From contig DAIDTN010000110.1 of NCBI GenBank assembly GCA_027457185.1, positions 1-11,543 on the forward strand: DNA of 11,543 nucleotides. The letters run 5' to 3'. Position numbers and translations under genes: made by a program. Below, piece by piece: positions 5,770 through 11,543 of the stretch (positions within the stretch are counted from its first letter, which is position 1; each line of letters opens with the position of its first letter). Origin of the DNA: Burkholderiales bacterium. GTDB taxonomy: Bacteria; Pseudomonadota; Gammaproteobacteria; Burkholderiales; SG8-39. The notes beneath the pieces are model-generated. The model was not told the origin of the DNA. It did not search any database and saw only the letters and a program-made list of their open reading frames with translations.

Positions 5770-6188
5770 CGCCGTCTCAGGCATTCCAGGTAAGCCGGCG
5801 TGTCCGGCGCCGCGCCGTCGCGCTGCGCGCGCCAGACGGTTTCGGCAAGGCATTCCATGACTTCGTGACATGCCGCATGCCGGTCGCCCAATTTGGCGGC
5901 GATGCGCGCGAATTCGAGGCCGATGCCGTGCGGCTGATCGATGGACAACTGCTCCTCGATCGCCAGGTGCATGCTCATATGCAGAAAAGGGTTGGTATCG
6001 CCCGCCTCGGGCCGGTACTCGCGATCCTGGTAACGCTCCGGTGCCTCCAGCACCGGGTGGTATTCGGGATGCAGCAGGATGACGCCGACGGCGAGCTGAT
6101 CCATACCGGCGGGCAAACCGCGTTCGCGATACTTGCGCCAGGCGTCGAAGAAGAATTGTCTGACCTGATCGCGGCTGGGATTGAACAT
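5766..6188 (-). CDS. DUF1841 family protein
   Basis: A 140-aa soluble protein recognised as DUF1841, a conserved family found mainly in beta- and gammaproteobacteria; no biochemical function is established that I know of. Visible features: an N-terminal helix MFNPSRDQVRQFFFDAWRK, a central VILLHPEYHPVLE motif, then ERYQDREYRPEAGDTNPFLHMSMHLAIEEQLSIDQP with many His/Glu residues (HxxxEE-like), and a C-terminal region HAACHEVMECLAETVWRAQR. The histidines, acids and cysteines could bind a metal, but this is speculation. No signal peptide. It is the last gene of the pyrD-rsxB-nth-DUF1841 run, 30 bp after nth, with no clear ribosome binding site. Its stop codon overlaps the convergent cytochrome stop. 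Confidence 0.85.
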   Translation of the reverse strand: MFNPSRDQVRQFFFDAWRKYRERGLPAGMDQLAVGVILLHPEYHPVLEAPERYQDREYRPEAGDTNPFLHMSMHLAIEEQLSIDQPHGIGLEFARIAAKLGDRHAACHEVMECLAETVWRAQRDGAAPDTPAYLECLRRR

Positions 6189-6218
6189 GGCGGGACAGGG
6201 GCGCGCAATGCTCGGGTT

Positions 6219-6857
6219 TCAGACCGCTCGCGTCTTGGCTTTGAACTCGCACAGGTCCGCGATCAGGCACCGCGGACAGTCGGGCTTCCTCGCTTTGCAT
6301 ACGTAGCGTCCGTGCAGGATCAGCCAGTGGTGGGCGTGCAGGCGGAACTCCGGCGGCACGAACTTCAGCAGCTTGTGCTCGACTTCCAGCGGGTTCTTCC
6401 CCGGTGCGATGCCGCTGCGGTTGGCCACGCGAAAAATATGCGTATCCACGGCGATGGTCGGCTCGCCGAAGGCGATGTTCAGCACCACGCTGGCGGTCTT
6501 GCGCCCGACCCCGGGCAGCTGCTCCAGCGCCGCGCGCTCGTGCGGCACCGTGCCCTCATGCCGTTGCAGCAGCAGCCCGCAGGTCGCGACTATATTTGTC
6601 GCCTTGGTGCGGTACAGGCCTATGCGCTTGATGTGGGCGGTCAGGCCGTCCACGCCCAGGGCGAGCATCTTTTCCGGCGTATTCGCCACCTTATACAGGC
6701 CGCGCGTGGCCAGGTTTACGCTCTTGTCGGTCGCCTGCGCCGACAGGATCACCGCGACCAGGAGTTCGAATGGCGTGCGGTATTCGAGTTCGCCGCGCGG
6801 CTCGGGATTCGCCTTGCGCAAGCGCTCGAAGATTTCCCGGCGCTTCGCCGGATTCAT
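6219..6857 (-). CDS. nth: Endonuclease III (DNA glycosylase/AP lyase)
   Basis: A 212-aa base-excision repair enzyme that removes oxidised pyrimidines and nicks the abasic site. The helix-hairpin-helix is LEQLPGVGRKTASVVLN, with the catalytic Lys120, and Asp138 lies in IAVDTHIFRVANR; both match the E. coli Nth numbering. The C-terminal [4Fe-4S] loop has Cys187, Cys194, Cys197 and Cys203 in the canonical C-x6-C-x2-C-x5-C spacing. Length is that of the family. The start ATG at 6857 overlaps the rsxB stop as ATGA, so translation is probably coupled; the larger open frame upstream is rsxB in another register. Nth follows rsxB here as it follows the rsx operon in E. coli, a conserved linkage. Confidence 0.97.
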   Translation of the reverse strand: MNPAKRREIFERLRKANPEPRGELEYRTPFELLVAVILSAQATDKSVNLATRGLYKVANTPEKMLALGVDGLTAHIKRIGLYRTKATNIVATCGLLLQRHEGTVPHERAALEQLPGVGRKTASVVLNIAFGEPTIAVDTHIFRVANRSGIAPGKNPLEVEHKLLKFVPPEFRLHAHHWLILHGRYVCKARKPDCPRCLIADLCEFKAKTRAV

Positions 6858-7576
6858 CGCTTTTTCGCCTGCTTTCTGGCCGCTTGGCGGCGCGCGTCGA
6901 CGGCGGCGAACTCGGCTGCGGCCCGTGGCGGCAGATTGTCCGTGTTCTTCGGCACGATGCCGGTTTTCCTCGCTTCGGCGCGCGCCAGTGCGGCGAGGAT
7001 AATGGCCTTCTTTGCATCCGGCATCGGCTGACCCCGTTTTTCCTGCGCCTTGCCCGCAAGGCGCGCGGCGCGTTCGGCAATCTCGCGATCGAGACGCATA
7101 TTGCGAAATTGAAAGCGCGCGCGCGCCGCATCGGCCATGGCTCGGGTCCACGTCGCCTCTGTCTGGGCCATCGGCACCATGGCTATGCAATCGACCGGGC
7201 ACGGCGGCAGGCACAGCTCGCAGCCGGTGCACAGCTGGGCAATCACCGGATGCATCAGTTTGGCTGCGCCGACGATGGCATCCACCGGACAGGCCTGGAT
7301 GCACAGAGTACAGCCGATGCAGCGCGCCTCGTCGATCAGCGCCAGCGCGCGAACCCGCTCCGCGCCGTTGGCCGGGTTGAGCGGCTTGGCCTTGCGCCCA
7401 AGCAGCGCGGCGAGCTTGCCGATGCCCGCGGCGCCGCCGGGCGGGCATTGGTTGATTTCGGCTTCACCGGCGGCAATGGCCCGCGCATACGGCAGGCAGC
7501 CGCTGTAGCCGCATTTGGTGCATTGGGTCTGCGGCAGCAGTGCGTCGATTTGTCCGGCGAGTGCGCCGCTGCTCAT
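6854..7576 (-). CDS. rsxB: RsxB/RnfB-type iron-sulfur protein lacking the membrane anchor
   Basis: A 240-aa electron-transfer protein. Residues 1-50 carry the 4Fe-4S domain of RnfB (Cys19, Cys22, Cys27, Cys44; LLPQTQCTKCGYSGC). Two ferredoxin-type [4Fe-4S] motifs follow: Cys86/89/92/96 (CIGCTLCIQACP) and Cys116/119/122/126 (CTGCELCLPPCP). The C-terminal third is Ala/Arg/Lys-rich and ends KQAKKR. Classical RsxB/RnfB begins with a hydrophobic anchor; here the protein starts directly at the Fe-S domain, so it should be soluble. No rsxA, C, D, G or E gene is adjacent. The start overlaps the pyrD stop (ATGA), and its stop overlaps the nth start the same way. Its job may be to supply electrons to a partner other than the Rnf pump; that is inference. 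Assignment to the family is strong; equivalence to the Rnf/Rsx complex subunit is not. Confidence 0.93.
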   Translation of the reverse strand: MSSGALAGQIDALLPQTQCTKCGYSGCLPYARAIAAGEAEINQCPPGGAAGIGKLAALLGRKAKPLNPANGAERVRALALIDEARCIGCTLCIQACPVDAIVGAAKLMHPVIAQLCTGCELCLPPCPVDCIAMVPMAQTEATWTRAMADAARARFQFRNMRLDREIAERAARLAGKAQEKRGQPMPDAKKAIILAALARAEARKTGIVPKNTDNLPPRAAAEFAAVDARRQAARKQAKKR

Positions 7577-8598
7577 GATTTTGCCGCCGGCAAGGCGCGC
7601 AGGATTTCGCCGATCAGCTGCGGACCGCGGTAGATCAAGCCGGTGTAGATCTGCACCAGGCTGGCGCCGGCCTCGAGCTTGGCGCGCGCATCATCCGCGC
7701 TCATCACGCCGCCGGCGCCGATGATGGGCACCCGGCCTTCGAGCCGCTGCGCCAGCTTGCGGATCACCGCGGTCGAAGCGTCCCGCAGCGGCGCGCCGGA
7801 CAGCCCGCCGCTCTCGCCCGCATGCCGCAGGTCCGCTACGCCTGTGCGCGCAACCGTGGTGTTGGTGGCGATGACGCCGTCCAGCTTGTGCCGCAGCAGG
7901 CATTTGGCAATGGCTTCGATTTCGCTGTCGTCGAGGTCGGGCGCGATCTTGAGCACCAGGGGCACGTAGCGCCCGTGCGCATCGGCCAAGCGTTTCTGCT
8001 CGGTCTTCAGCTTGCCCGCGAGCGCGCCGAGTTCGTCCGCGCCCTGCAGCTGGCGCAGGTCCTTGGTGTTGGGCGAGGACACGTTCACCGTGACATAACT
8101 CGCATGCGCATACACTTTCGCCAGGCAGAACTCGTAATCGTCGGCGGCGCGCCCGATCGGCGTGTCGAAGTTCTTGCCGATGTTGATGCCCAGCACGCCG
8201 CGGTAACGCGCGCGCAGCACATTGGCGATCAGGTGCTCGACGCCATGATTGTTGAACCCCATGCGATTGATCAGTGCGTGGGCCCGGGGCAGGCGGAAGA
8301 TGCGCGGTCTGGGATTGCCGGACTGCGGGCGCGGCGTGACCGTGCCGATTTCGATGAAGCCGAAGCCCAGCGCCGCCAGCGCGTCGATGTATTCGCCGTT
8401 CTTGTCCAGGCCCGCAGCCAGGCCGAGCGCGTTCGGAAATTCCAAGCCCATGAGTTTGACGCCGGGCGCCGGCACTGCATCGGCCAGCTTCGAAGCCATG
8501 CCGGTTCGCTCGAACAGCTTGAGCGAGGCGAGAGCGAGATCGTGCGCGACCTCTGGATTCAGCGCGAACAGGAGCGGGCGTGCGAGGGAATACAGCAT
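7573..8598 (-). CDS. pyrD: Dihydroorotate dehydrogenase, quinone-dependent (class 2)
   Basis: A 341-aa peripheral membrane flavoenzyme oxidising dihydroorotate to orotate (step 4 of pyrimidine synthesis) with quinone as acceptor. The N-terminal helices MLYSLARPLLFALNPEVAHDLALASLKLFE form the class 2 membrane-binding/quinone segment. The FMN and substrate sites are visible: AAGLDKNG with Lys66, NRMGFNN (111-117), the catalytic Ser175 in NVSSPNT, Lys217, GVIATNTT, GGLSG (264-268) and IIGAGGV. Length and numbering match E. coli PyrD. The ATG at 8598 lacks a clear Shine-Dalgarno sequence; a TAAAAT on the minus strand (8610-8605) ends 6 bases before it. It is first of the overlapping pyrD-rsxB-nth-DUF1841 set. 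Its 5' side is separated from bpt by 362 bp holding repeat copy 2. Confidence 0.97.
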   Translation of the reverse strand: MLYSLARPLLFALNPEVAHDLALASLKLFERTGMASKLADAVPAPGVKLMGLEFPNALGLAAGLDKNGEYIDALAALGFGFIEIGTVTPRPQSGNPRPRIFRLPRAHALINRMGFNNHGVEHLIANVLRARYRGVLGINIGKNFDTPIGRAADDYEFCLAKVYAHASYVTVNVSSPNTKDLRQLQGADELGALAGKLKTEQKRLADAHGRYVPLVLKIAPDLDDSEIEAIAKCLLRHKLDGVIATNTTVARTGVADLRHAGESGGLSGAPLRDASTAVIRKLAQRLEGRVPIIGAGGVMSADDARAKLEAGASLVQIYTGLIYRGPQLIGEILRALPAAKS

Positions 8599-8619
8599 GG
8601 CGGAATTTTACAGGGAGAC

Positions 8620-8626
8620 GGGGGGG
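8620..8626. repeat. Homopolymeric run of seven G
   Basis: Seven consecutive G on the plus strand, 22-28 bases 5' of the pyrD ATG. Such runs can vary in length by slippage and lie here in the presumed pyrD promoter/leader spacer. No evidence of actual variation can be drawn from a single sequence. Confidence 0.6.
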
Positions 8627-8743
8627 TGCGTTACCAGACGGCAACTACGGCCCGGATTGCTGCACAAGTTCTGGCGCTGCAGTTCAACGTGTCCTGCTAG
8701 GTTCGTCAATGTCGCCGGGCGGCTATTGCGCGCTCCGCGCGCC

Positions 8744-8794
8744 AACCGTAGTTTTGGTACGGATGAGAAGCGCATCCGTACCAAAACTACGGTT
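8744..8794. repeat. Perfect 21-bp inverted repeat, copy 2
   Basis: Arms 8744-8764 and 8774-8794 are exact reverse complements around the 9-nt loop GAGAAGCGC (8765-8773). Bases 8750-8751 are AG, paired with CT at 8787-8788, where copy 1 has GA/TC. All other stem positions equal those of copy 1; the loop shares its last six bases (AAGCGC) and the linker beyond has diverged. Confidence 0.95.
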
Positions 8795-8835
8795 ATTGAT
8801 AATAGCGACAACGGTTTGGGCTTGCTTTTATCCAA

Positions 8836-8911
8836 GATCGCCGATTGCGTGCGCATGTGCTTTTCATCCGCACGCAATCAGCGATCGGCGCAGACGGGCC
8901 ACCGTCCGCGC
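8836..8911. repeat. Hairpins 2 and 3 of repeat copy 2
   Basis: Hairpin 2: 8836-8853 pairs with 8869-8886 at 17 of 18 positions (one C-A mismatch), including an uninterrupted 11-bp run GATTGCGTGCG/CGCACGCAATC. Hairpin 3: 8888-8896 with 8903-8911, 8 of 9 pairs; the right arm is identical to copy 1 and the left arm has one uncompensated G-to-A change. Confidence 0.7.
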
Positions 8912-8960
8912 AAGTTCGGTCGCCGCGGCCCGATGTATCCAGCCGCATCCGCCGATACGT

Positions 8961-9698
8961 CTAATCGAGTTCTTCGTCTCCGAGGCGGCGCCACGCGCCG
9001 TCGATCAGACCTTCGATCGGCCGGAACCTCGCCTTGTAGGCCATTTTGCGGCTGTTCCTGATCCAGTAACCGAGATACAGGTAGGGCAGCCCCAGGCTGC
9101 GGCACTGCTCGAACTGCCACAGTATGTTGTAAGTGCCGAAGCTGGCCGCGGTGGCTCCCGGCTCGAAAAAAGTATAGACCGACGATACGCCGTCCCCGAG
9201 TACATCGATAATCGACACCATCATCAGCCTGCCCGCGTCGCGGAACTCGATCAGGCGTGTATTGACGCGGCTTTGCAACAGGAAGTGGGAATACTGGTCG
9301 CGGCTGTCCTGGTCCATGCCGCCGCCGGAATGGCGGTGGGCCTGGTAGCGCAGGTAGAGCGCGTAATGCTCGTTACGAAAACGCAGGCTTTGCGCCGACA
9401 CGTCGAGCGCCGCGTGCCGCTTCCACGCGCGGCGTTGGGAGCGCGCGGGTTCGAACTGCGCCACCGGAATGCGCACCGGAATACAGGCGCGGCAGGCGTC
9501 GCAGTGGGGGCGGTAGGTGAAAATGCCGCTGCGGCGGAAACCGGCCCGCACCAGTTCGCCGTACACCTCGTTCGAGATCAGGTGACTGGGCGTGGCGACC
9601 TGGGAGCGCGCCAGTTTCTGCGGCAGATAGCTGCAGGGATAGGGCGCGGTCACGTAGAACTGCAGGACTGCGTGCGGCAGGTCGTTAAGCAGCGACAT
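8961..9698 (-). CDS. bpt: Aspartate/glutamate leucyltransferase (ATE-like)
   Basis: A 245-aa aminoacyl-tRNA-protein transferase of the bacterial Bpt/arginyltransferase family. Bpt enzymes transfer leucine from Leu-tRNA to N-terminal Asp or Glu, marking the protein for ClpS/ClpAP; annotation pipelines often call them arginyltransferase. The N-terminal signature is TAPYPCSYLP (Cys22) followed by HCDACRACIPVRI with Cys66, Cys69 and Cys72, a possible metal or Fe-S site as described for ATE1. The C-terminal GNAT-like half contains LMMVSIIDVLGDGVSSVYTFFEP and LGYWIRNSRKMAYKARFRPIE, both hallmarks of the family. Its start overlaps the end of aat by 14 bp, so the two transferases are co-translated. 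No transmembrane or signal segment. Confidence 0.94.
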   Translation of the reverse strand: MSLLNDLPHAVLQFYVTAPYPCSYLPQKLARSQVATPSHLISNEVYGELVRAGFRRSGIFTYRPHCDACRACIPVRIPVAQFEPARSQRRAWKRHAALDVSAQSLRFRNEHYALYLRYQAHRHSGGGMDQDSRDQYSHFLLQSRVNTRLIEFRDAGRLMMVSIIDVLGDGVSSVYTFFEPGATAASFGTYNILWQFEQCRSLGLPYLYLGYWIRNSRKMAYKARFRPIEGLIDGAWRRLGDEELD

Positions 9699-10413
9699 TG
9701 CTGTCGGCCTCCGGGGCGTTCCACTTGGTCGGGGTCATGCCATAGTTTACCAATTCCCGCAGCCGCAGCGAGAATTCGCTGCGCGGAATCGGGCGCGCGC
9801 CGAGACTGGCGAGGTGCCCTGTGTGCATCTGGCAGTCGATCATGCCGCAGCCCTGACGCTCGAGGCGCCGCACCAGATGCACCATGGCCATCTTGGAGGC
9901 GTCGCGCACCCGGGTAAACATGGACTCGCCGTAGAACATGCGGCCTATCGCCACGCCGTACAAGCCGCCCGCGAGTTCGCCTTCGATCCACGTTTCCGCC
10001 GAGTGTGCATAACCGAGTTCGTGCAAGCGCAGATAGGCGGCGCGCATTTCATCGGTGATCCAGGTGCCGGGCCCGGCGCCGCCGGGCGCGGCCGGTTCGG
10101 CGCCCCTGGTGGCGCAGCCATGCATCACCGCCACGAACGCGCTGTCGAAACGAATCTCGTGGCGGCGGTTGCGCAGGGTCTTGGCAAGCGAGCGCGAGAT
10201 CTTCAATTCGGACGGCATCAGCACCATGCGCGGGTCCGGGCTCCACCAGAGAATGGGTTCGCCATCGGAATACCAGGGGAATATGCCCTGGCGGTAGGCG
10301 GCGAGCAGGCGCGCGGGCGACAGATCGGCGCCCGCGGCGAGCAGACCATTGGGATGGTTCAGCGCGCTTGCCAGCGGCGGGAAAGGATCGTCGCGTTCGA
10401 GCCATGGAATCAT
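9685..10413 (-). CDS. aat: Leucyl/phenylalanyl-tRNA-protein transferase
   Basis: A 242-aa cytosolic enzyme that adds Leu or Phe to N-terminal Arg or Lys, producing N-degrons. Diagnostic segments: PNGLLAAGADLSPARLLAAYRQGIFPW, ILWWSPDPRMVL, GTWITDEMRAAY, LHELGYAHSAETW, LAGGLYGVAIGRMFYGESMF and LIDCQ-like MIDCQMHTGHLASLGA. Between the conserved CA and GTWI it has a Pro/Ala/Gly-rich stretch of roughly ten extra residues (about 103-115) compared with E. coli Aat. The ATG at 10413 begins MIPWL, a usual N-terminus; an in-frame TTG at 10449 would add 12 residues (MSDAWFALGTAP) and cannot be excluded. It is first in the aat-bpt pair and divergent from amt. Confidence 0.95.
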   Translation of the reverse strand: MIPWLERDDPFPPLASALNHPNGLLAAGADLSPARLLAAYRQGIFPWYSDGEPILWWSPDPRMVLMPSELKISRSLAKTLRNRRHEIRFDSAFVAVMHGCATRGAEPAAPGGAGPGTWITDEMRAAYLRLHELGYAHSAETWIEGELAGGLYGVAIGRMFYGESMFTRVRDASKMAMVHLVRRLERQGCGMIDCQMHTGHLASLGARPIPRSEFSLRLRELVNYGMTPTKWNAPEADSNVAA

Positions 10414-10561
10414 GGGCGCTGTGCCAAGCGCGAACCAAGCGTCGGACAAACTGGCGTGAACCTATGCTGCATTCCGCTAACCTTTCGGACATGCGGCACG
10501 CTAGCACAAGGCGCTTGGGGCGTCCATGACGCCAATGCGATACAAACGCCGCGAATGGCTT

Positions 10562-10616
10562 CATAATGCGCGAAAGATTTTTGGGGCGCGCGGCGACGCT
10601 GTGGCACGCTCAATTC
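10562..10616 (+). promoter_or_regulatory. Putative amt promoter region (sigma-54-like -24 box and sigma-70-like -10)
   Basis: TGGCACG (10602-10608) is a perfect sigma-54 -24 box, but the -12 position reads ATTC rather than TTGC, so the match is incomplete. A start from it would fall near 10628, just before the ribosome binding site. As an alternative, CATAAT (10562-10567) resembles a sigma-70 -10 with a poor -35. Nitrogen control by sigma-54/NtrC is common for ammonium transporters, which makes the first reading attractive but unproven. Confidence 0.3.
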
Positions 10617-10632
10617 GAAATTCTAGATAAAT

Positions 10633-10638
10633 GGAGGG
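10633..10638 (+). promoter_or_regulatory. Ribosome binding site of amt
   Basis: GGAGGG within a purine run (10633-10640) just before the ATG at 10642. Spacing is short (3-4 bases) but the motif is strong and decides the start. Confidence 0.65.
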
Positions 10639-10641
10639 GGT

Positions 10642-11543
10642 ATGGATAACCTGAAATCAGGCGGTGACGCGCTGTTCATCCTGCTTGGCGCGATTCTGGT
10701 GCTCGCCATGCACTCGGGTTTCGCGTTTCTCGAGCTGGGCACGGTACGCTGGAAGAACCAGGTCAATGCGCTGGTGAAAATCCTGGCCGATTTTTCCGTA
10801 TCCACAATTGCCTATTTTTTCATCGGCTACGCCGTCGCCTACGGCGTGGGCTTTCTCAACGGCGCCGAGTATCTGGCGCAGAAGAACGGCTACGAGCTGG
10901 TGCGATTCTTCTTCCTGCTGACTTTCGCCGCGGCGGTGCCGGCGATCGTCTCCGGCGGCATCGCCGAGCGCGCCCGGTTCTACCCGCAGCTTGCCGCTAC
11001 CTTCCTGCTGGTGGGTTTTGTCTACCCGTTTTTCGAAGGCATCGCCTGGAATCATCACTATGGGATACAGGCTTGGATCAAGGCTGCGTTCGGCGAGGAG
11101 TTTCACGATTTCGCCGGCTCGGTCGTGGTGCACGCGGTGGGCGGCTGGATCGGCTTGGTCGCGGTGCTGATGCTGGGTGCGCGCAGCGGCCGCTACAGCA
11201 AGGACGGCAAGGGCATGACCGCGCATCCGCCCTCGAGCATTCCCTTCCTCGCGCTTGGCGCGTGGATACTGTCGGTCGGCTGGTTCGGCTTCAACGTCAT
11301 GTCGGCGCAGACCCTGGACAAGATAAGCGGCTTGGTGGCGATCAATTCGGTCATGGCCATGGCCGGCGGCACGCTGGCGGCGTTGGTTGCCGGGCGCAAC
11401 GACACGGGCTTCGTGCACAACGGACCGCTCGCCGGGCTGGTCGCGGTGTGCGCCGGATCCGACGTGATGCATCCGGTTGGCTCGCTCATCGTCGGTGCAG
11501 TGGCCGGCTTCATTTTCGTCAACATGTTCACCCTGACGCAGAA
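10642..11543 (+). CDS. amt: Ammonium transporter, Amt family (3' end beyond window)
   Basis: The first 300 residues of an inner-membrane ammonium channel; the gene runs off the right edge. From the N-terminus: GGDALFILLGAILVLAMHSGFAFLELGTVR (TM1 and Amt signature), KNQVNALVKILADFSVSTIAYFFIGYAVAYG, RFFFLLTFAAAVPAIVSGGIAERARF, LVGFVYPFFEGIAWN, then DFAGSVVVHAVGGWIGL, whose His corresponds to the first of the twin pore histidines. The second pore His lies past the edge. At least seven hydrophobic segments are visible. There is no cleavable signal peptide of the AmtB type; the protein begins directly with a short polar stretch and TM1. No glnK lies upstream, where aat is divergent; a downstream glnK cannot be judged. 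Confidence 0.93.
   Translation, partial: MDNLKSGGDALFILLGAILVLAMHSGFAFLELGTVRWKNQVNALVKILADFSVSTIAYFFIGYAVAYGVGFLNGAEYLAQKNGYELVRFFFLLTFAAAVPAIVSGGIAERARFYPQLAATFLLVGFVYPFFEGIAWNHHYGIQAWIKAAFGEEFHDFAGSVVVHAVGGWIGLVAVLMLGARSGRYSKDGKGMTAHPPSSIPFLALGAWILSVGWFGFNVMSAQTLDKISGLVAINSVMAMAGGTLAALVAGRNDTGFVHNGPLAGLVAVCAGSDVMHPVGSLIVGAVAGFIFVNMFTLTQ

Larger units (their letters stand above)
8725..8960 (+). repeat. Structured intergenic repeat, copy 2
   Basis: Same orientation and order as the copy at 96-331. It has the shared left edge (8725-8739), a perfect 21-bp inverted repeat (8744-8794), a diverged linker (8795-8835), hairpin 2 (8836-8886), hairpin 3 (8888-8896 with 8903-8911) and the shared CCGATACGT (8952-8960), which directly abuts the bpt stop codon. 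It fills most of the 362-bp gap between bpt and pyrD, two genes otherwise in one minus-strand cluster. Read on the minus strand it would be in the 3' part of a bpt transcript or the 5' leader of a bpt-pyrD read-through. The remaining 8599-8724 shows no gene. Confidence 0.8.

Noticed and set aside
126..8794. CRISPR repeats or integron attC sites
   Set aside because: Only two copies 8.6 kb apart, no spacer array or cas genes; arms are perfect and lack the 7-bp attC core boxes and extrahelical bases, and no integrase is present.
8580..9917. Long plus-strand open frame opposite bpt and aat
   Set aside because: It is a shadow of two clearly recognised minus-strand genes and the repeat; its translation has no domain character.

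Overview
The window reads as chromosomal DNA of a betaproteobacterium (Nitrosomonadales/Rhodocyclales-like), by eye about 60-65% G+C. The basis is gene content: a DUF1841 protein, a short RsxB without membrane anchor next to nth, an aat-bpt pair beside pyrD, tandem c4-like cytochromes and a MoxR/VWA pair. The genus cannot be fixed from the sequence. No tRNA, rRNA, CRISPR array, transposase, integrase or phage gene was seen.

Layout, left to right: (i) 1-351, non-coding, holding copy 1 of a structured repeat. (ii) A Prx5-type peroxiredoxin (minus, 352-855), divergent from an orphan GspE/PilB-like ATPase (plus, 999-2801) that has a good promoter and possibly a leaderless start. (iii) A minus-strand moxR-vwa pair (4876-2828), divergent from two small secreted cytochromes c (plus, 5094-5769). 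(iv) A minus-strand cluster aat-bpt, then copy 2 of the repeat, then pyrD-rsxB-nth-DUF1841 (10413 down to 5766), with 4-base or 14-base overlaps at three junctions. (v) A plus-strand ammonium transporter from 10642 that runs off the right edge.

How the genes work together: Aat and Bpt both add N-terminal leucine (Aat also phenylalanine) to proteins, feeding the ClpS/ClpAP N-degron pathway. PyrD makes pyrimidines and passes electrons to quinone. RsxB and endonuclease III are iron-sulfur proteins whose genes are translationally coupled. MoxR and the VWA protein form an ATPase/chaperone pair of the kind used to mature metalloenzymes. The two cytochromes are periplasmic electron carriers.

The main non-genic observation is a roughly 200-235 bp repeat in two same-strand copies (about 96-331 and 8725-8960), 8.6 kb apart. 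Each has a perfect 21-bp inverted repeat with a 9-nt loop followed by two further hairpins. The 21-bp stems of the copies differ at two adjacent base pairs, GA versus AG, and both differences are exactly compensated on the opposite arm, while the linkers have diverged freely. This is good evidence that pairing is maintained. Each copy lies just 3' of a minus-strand gene (prx, bpt), and copy 2 splits the aat-bpt/pyrD-rsxB-nth cluster.
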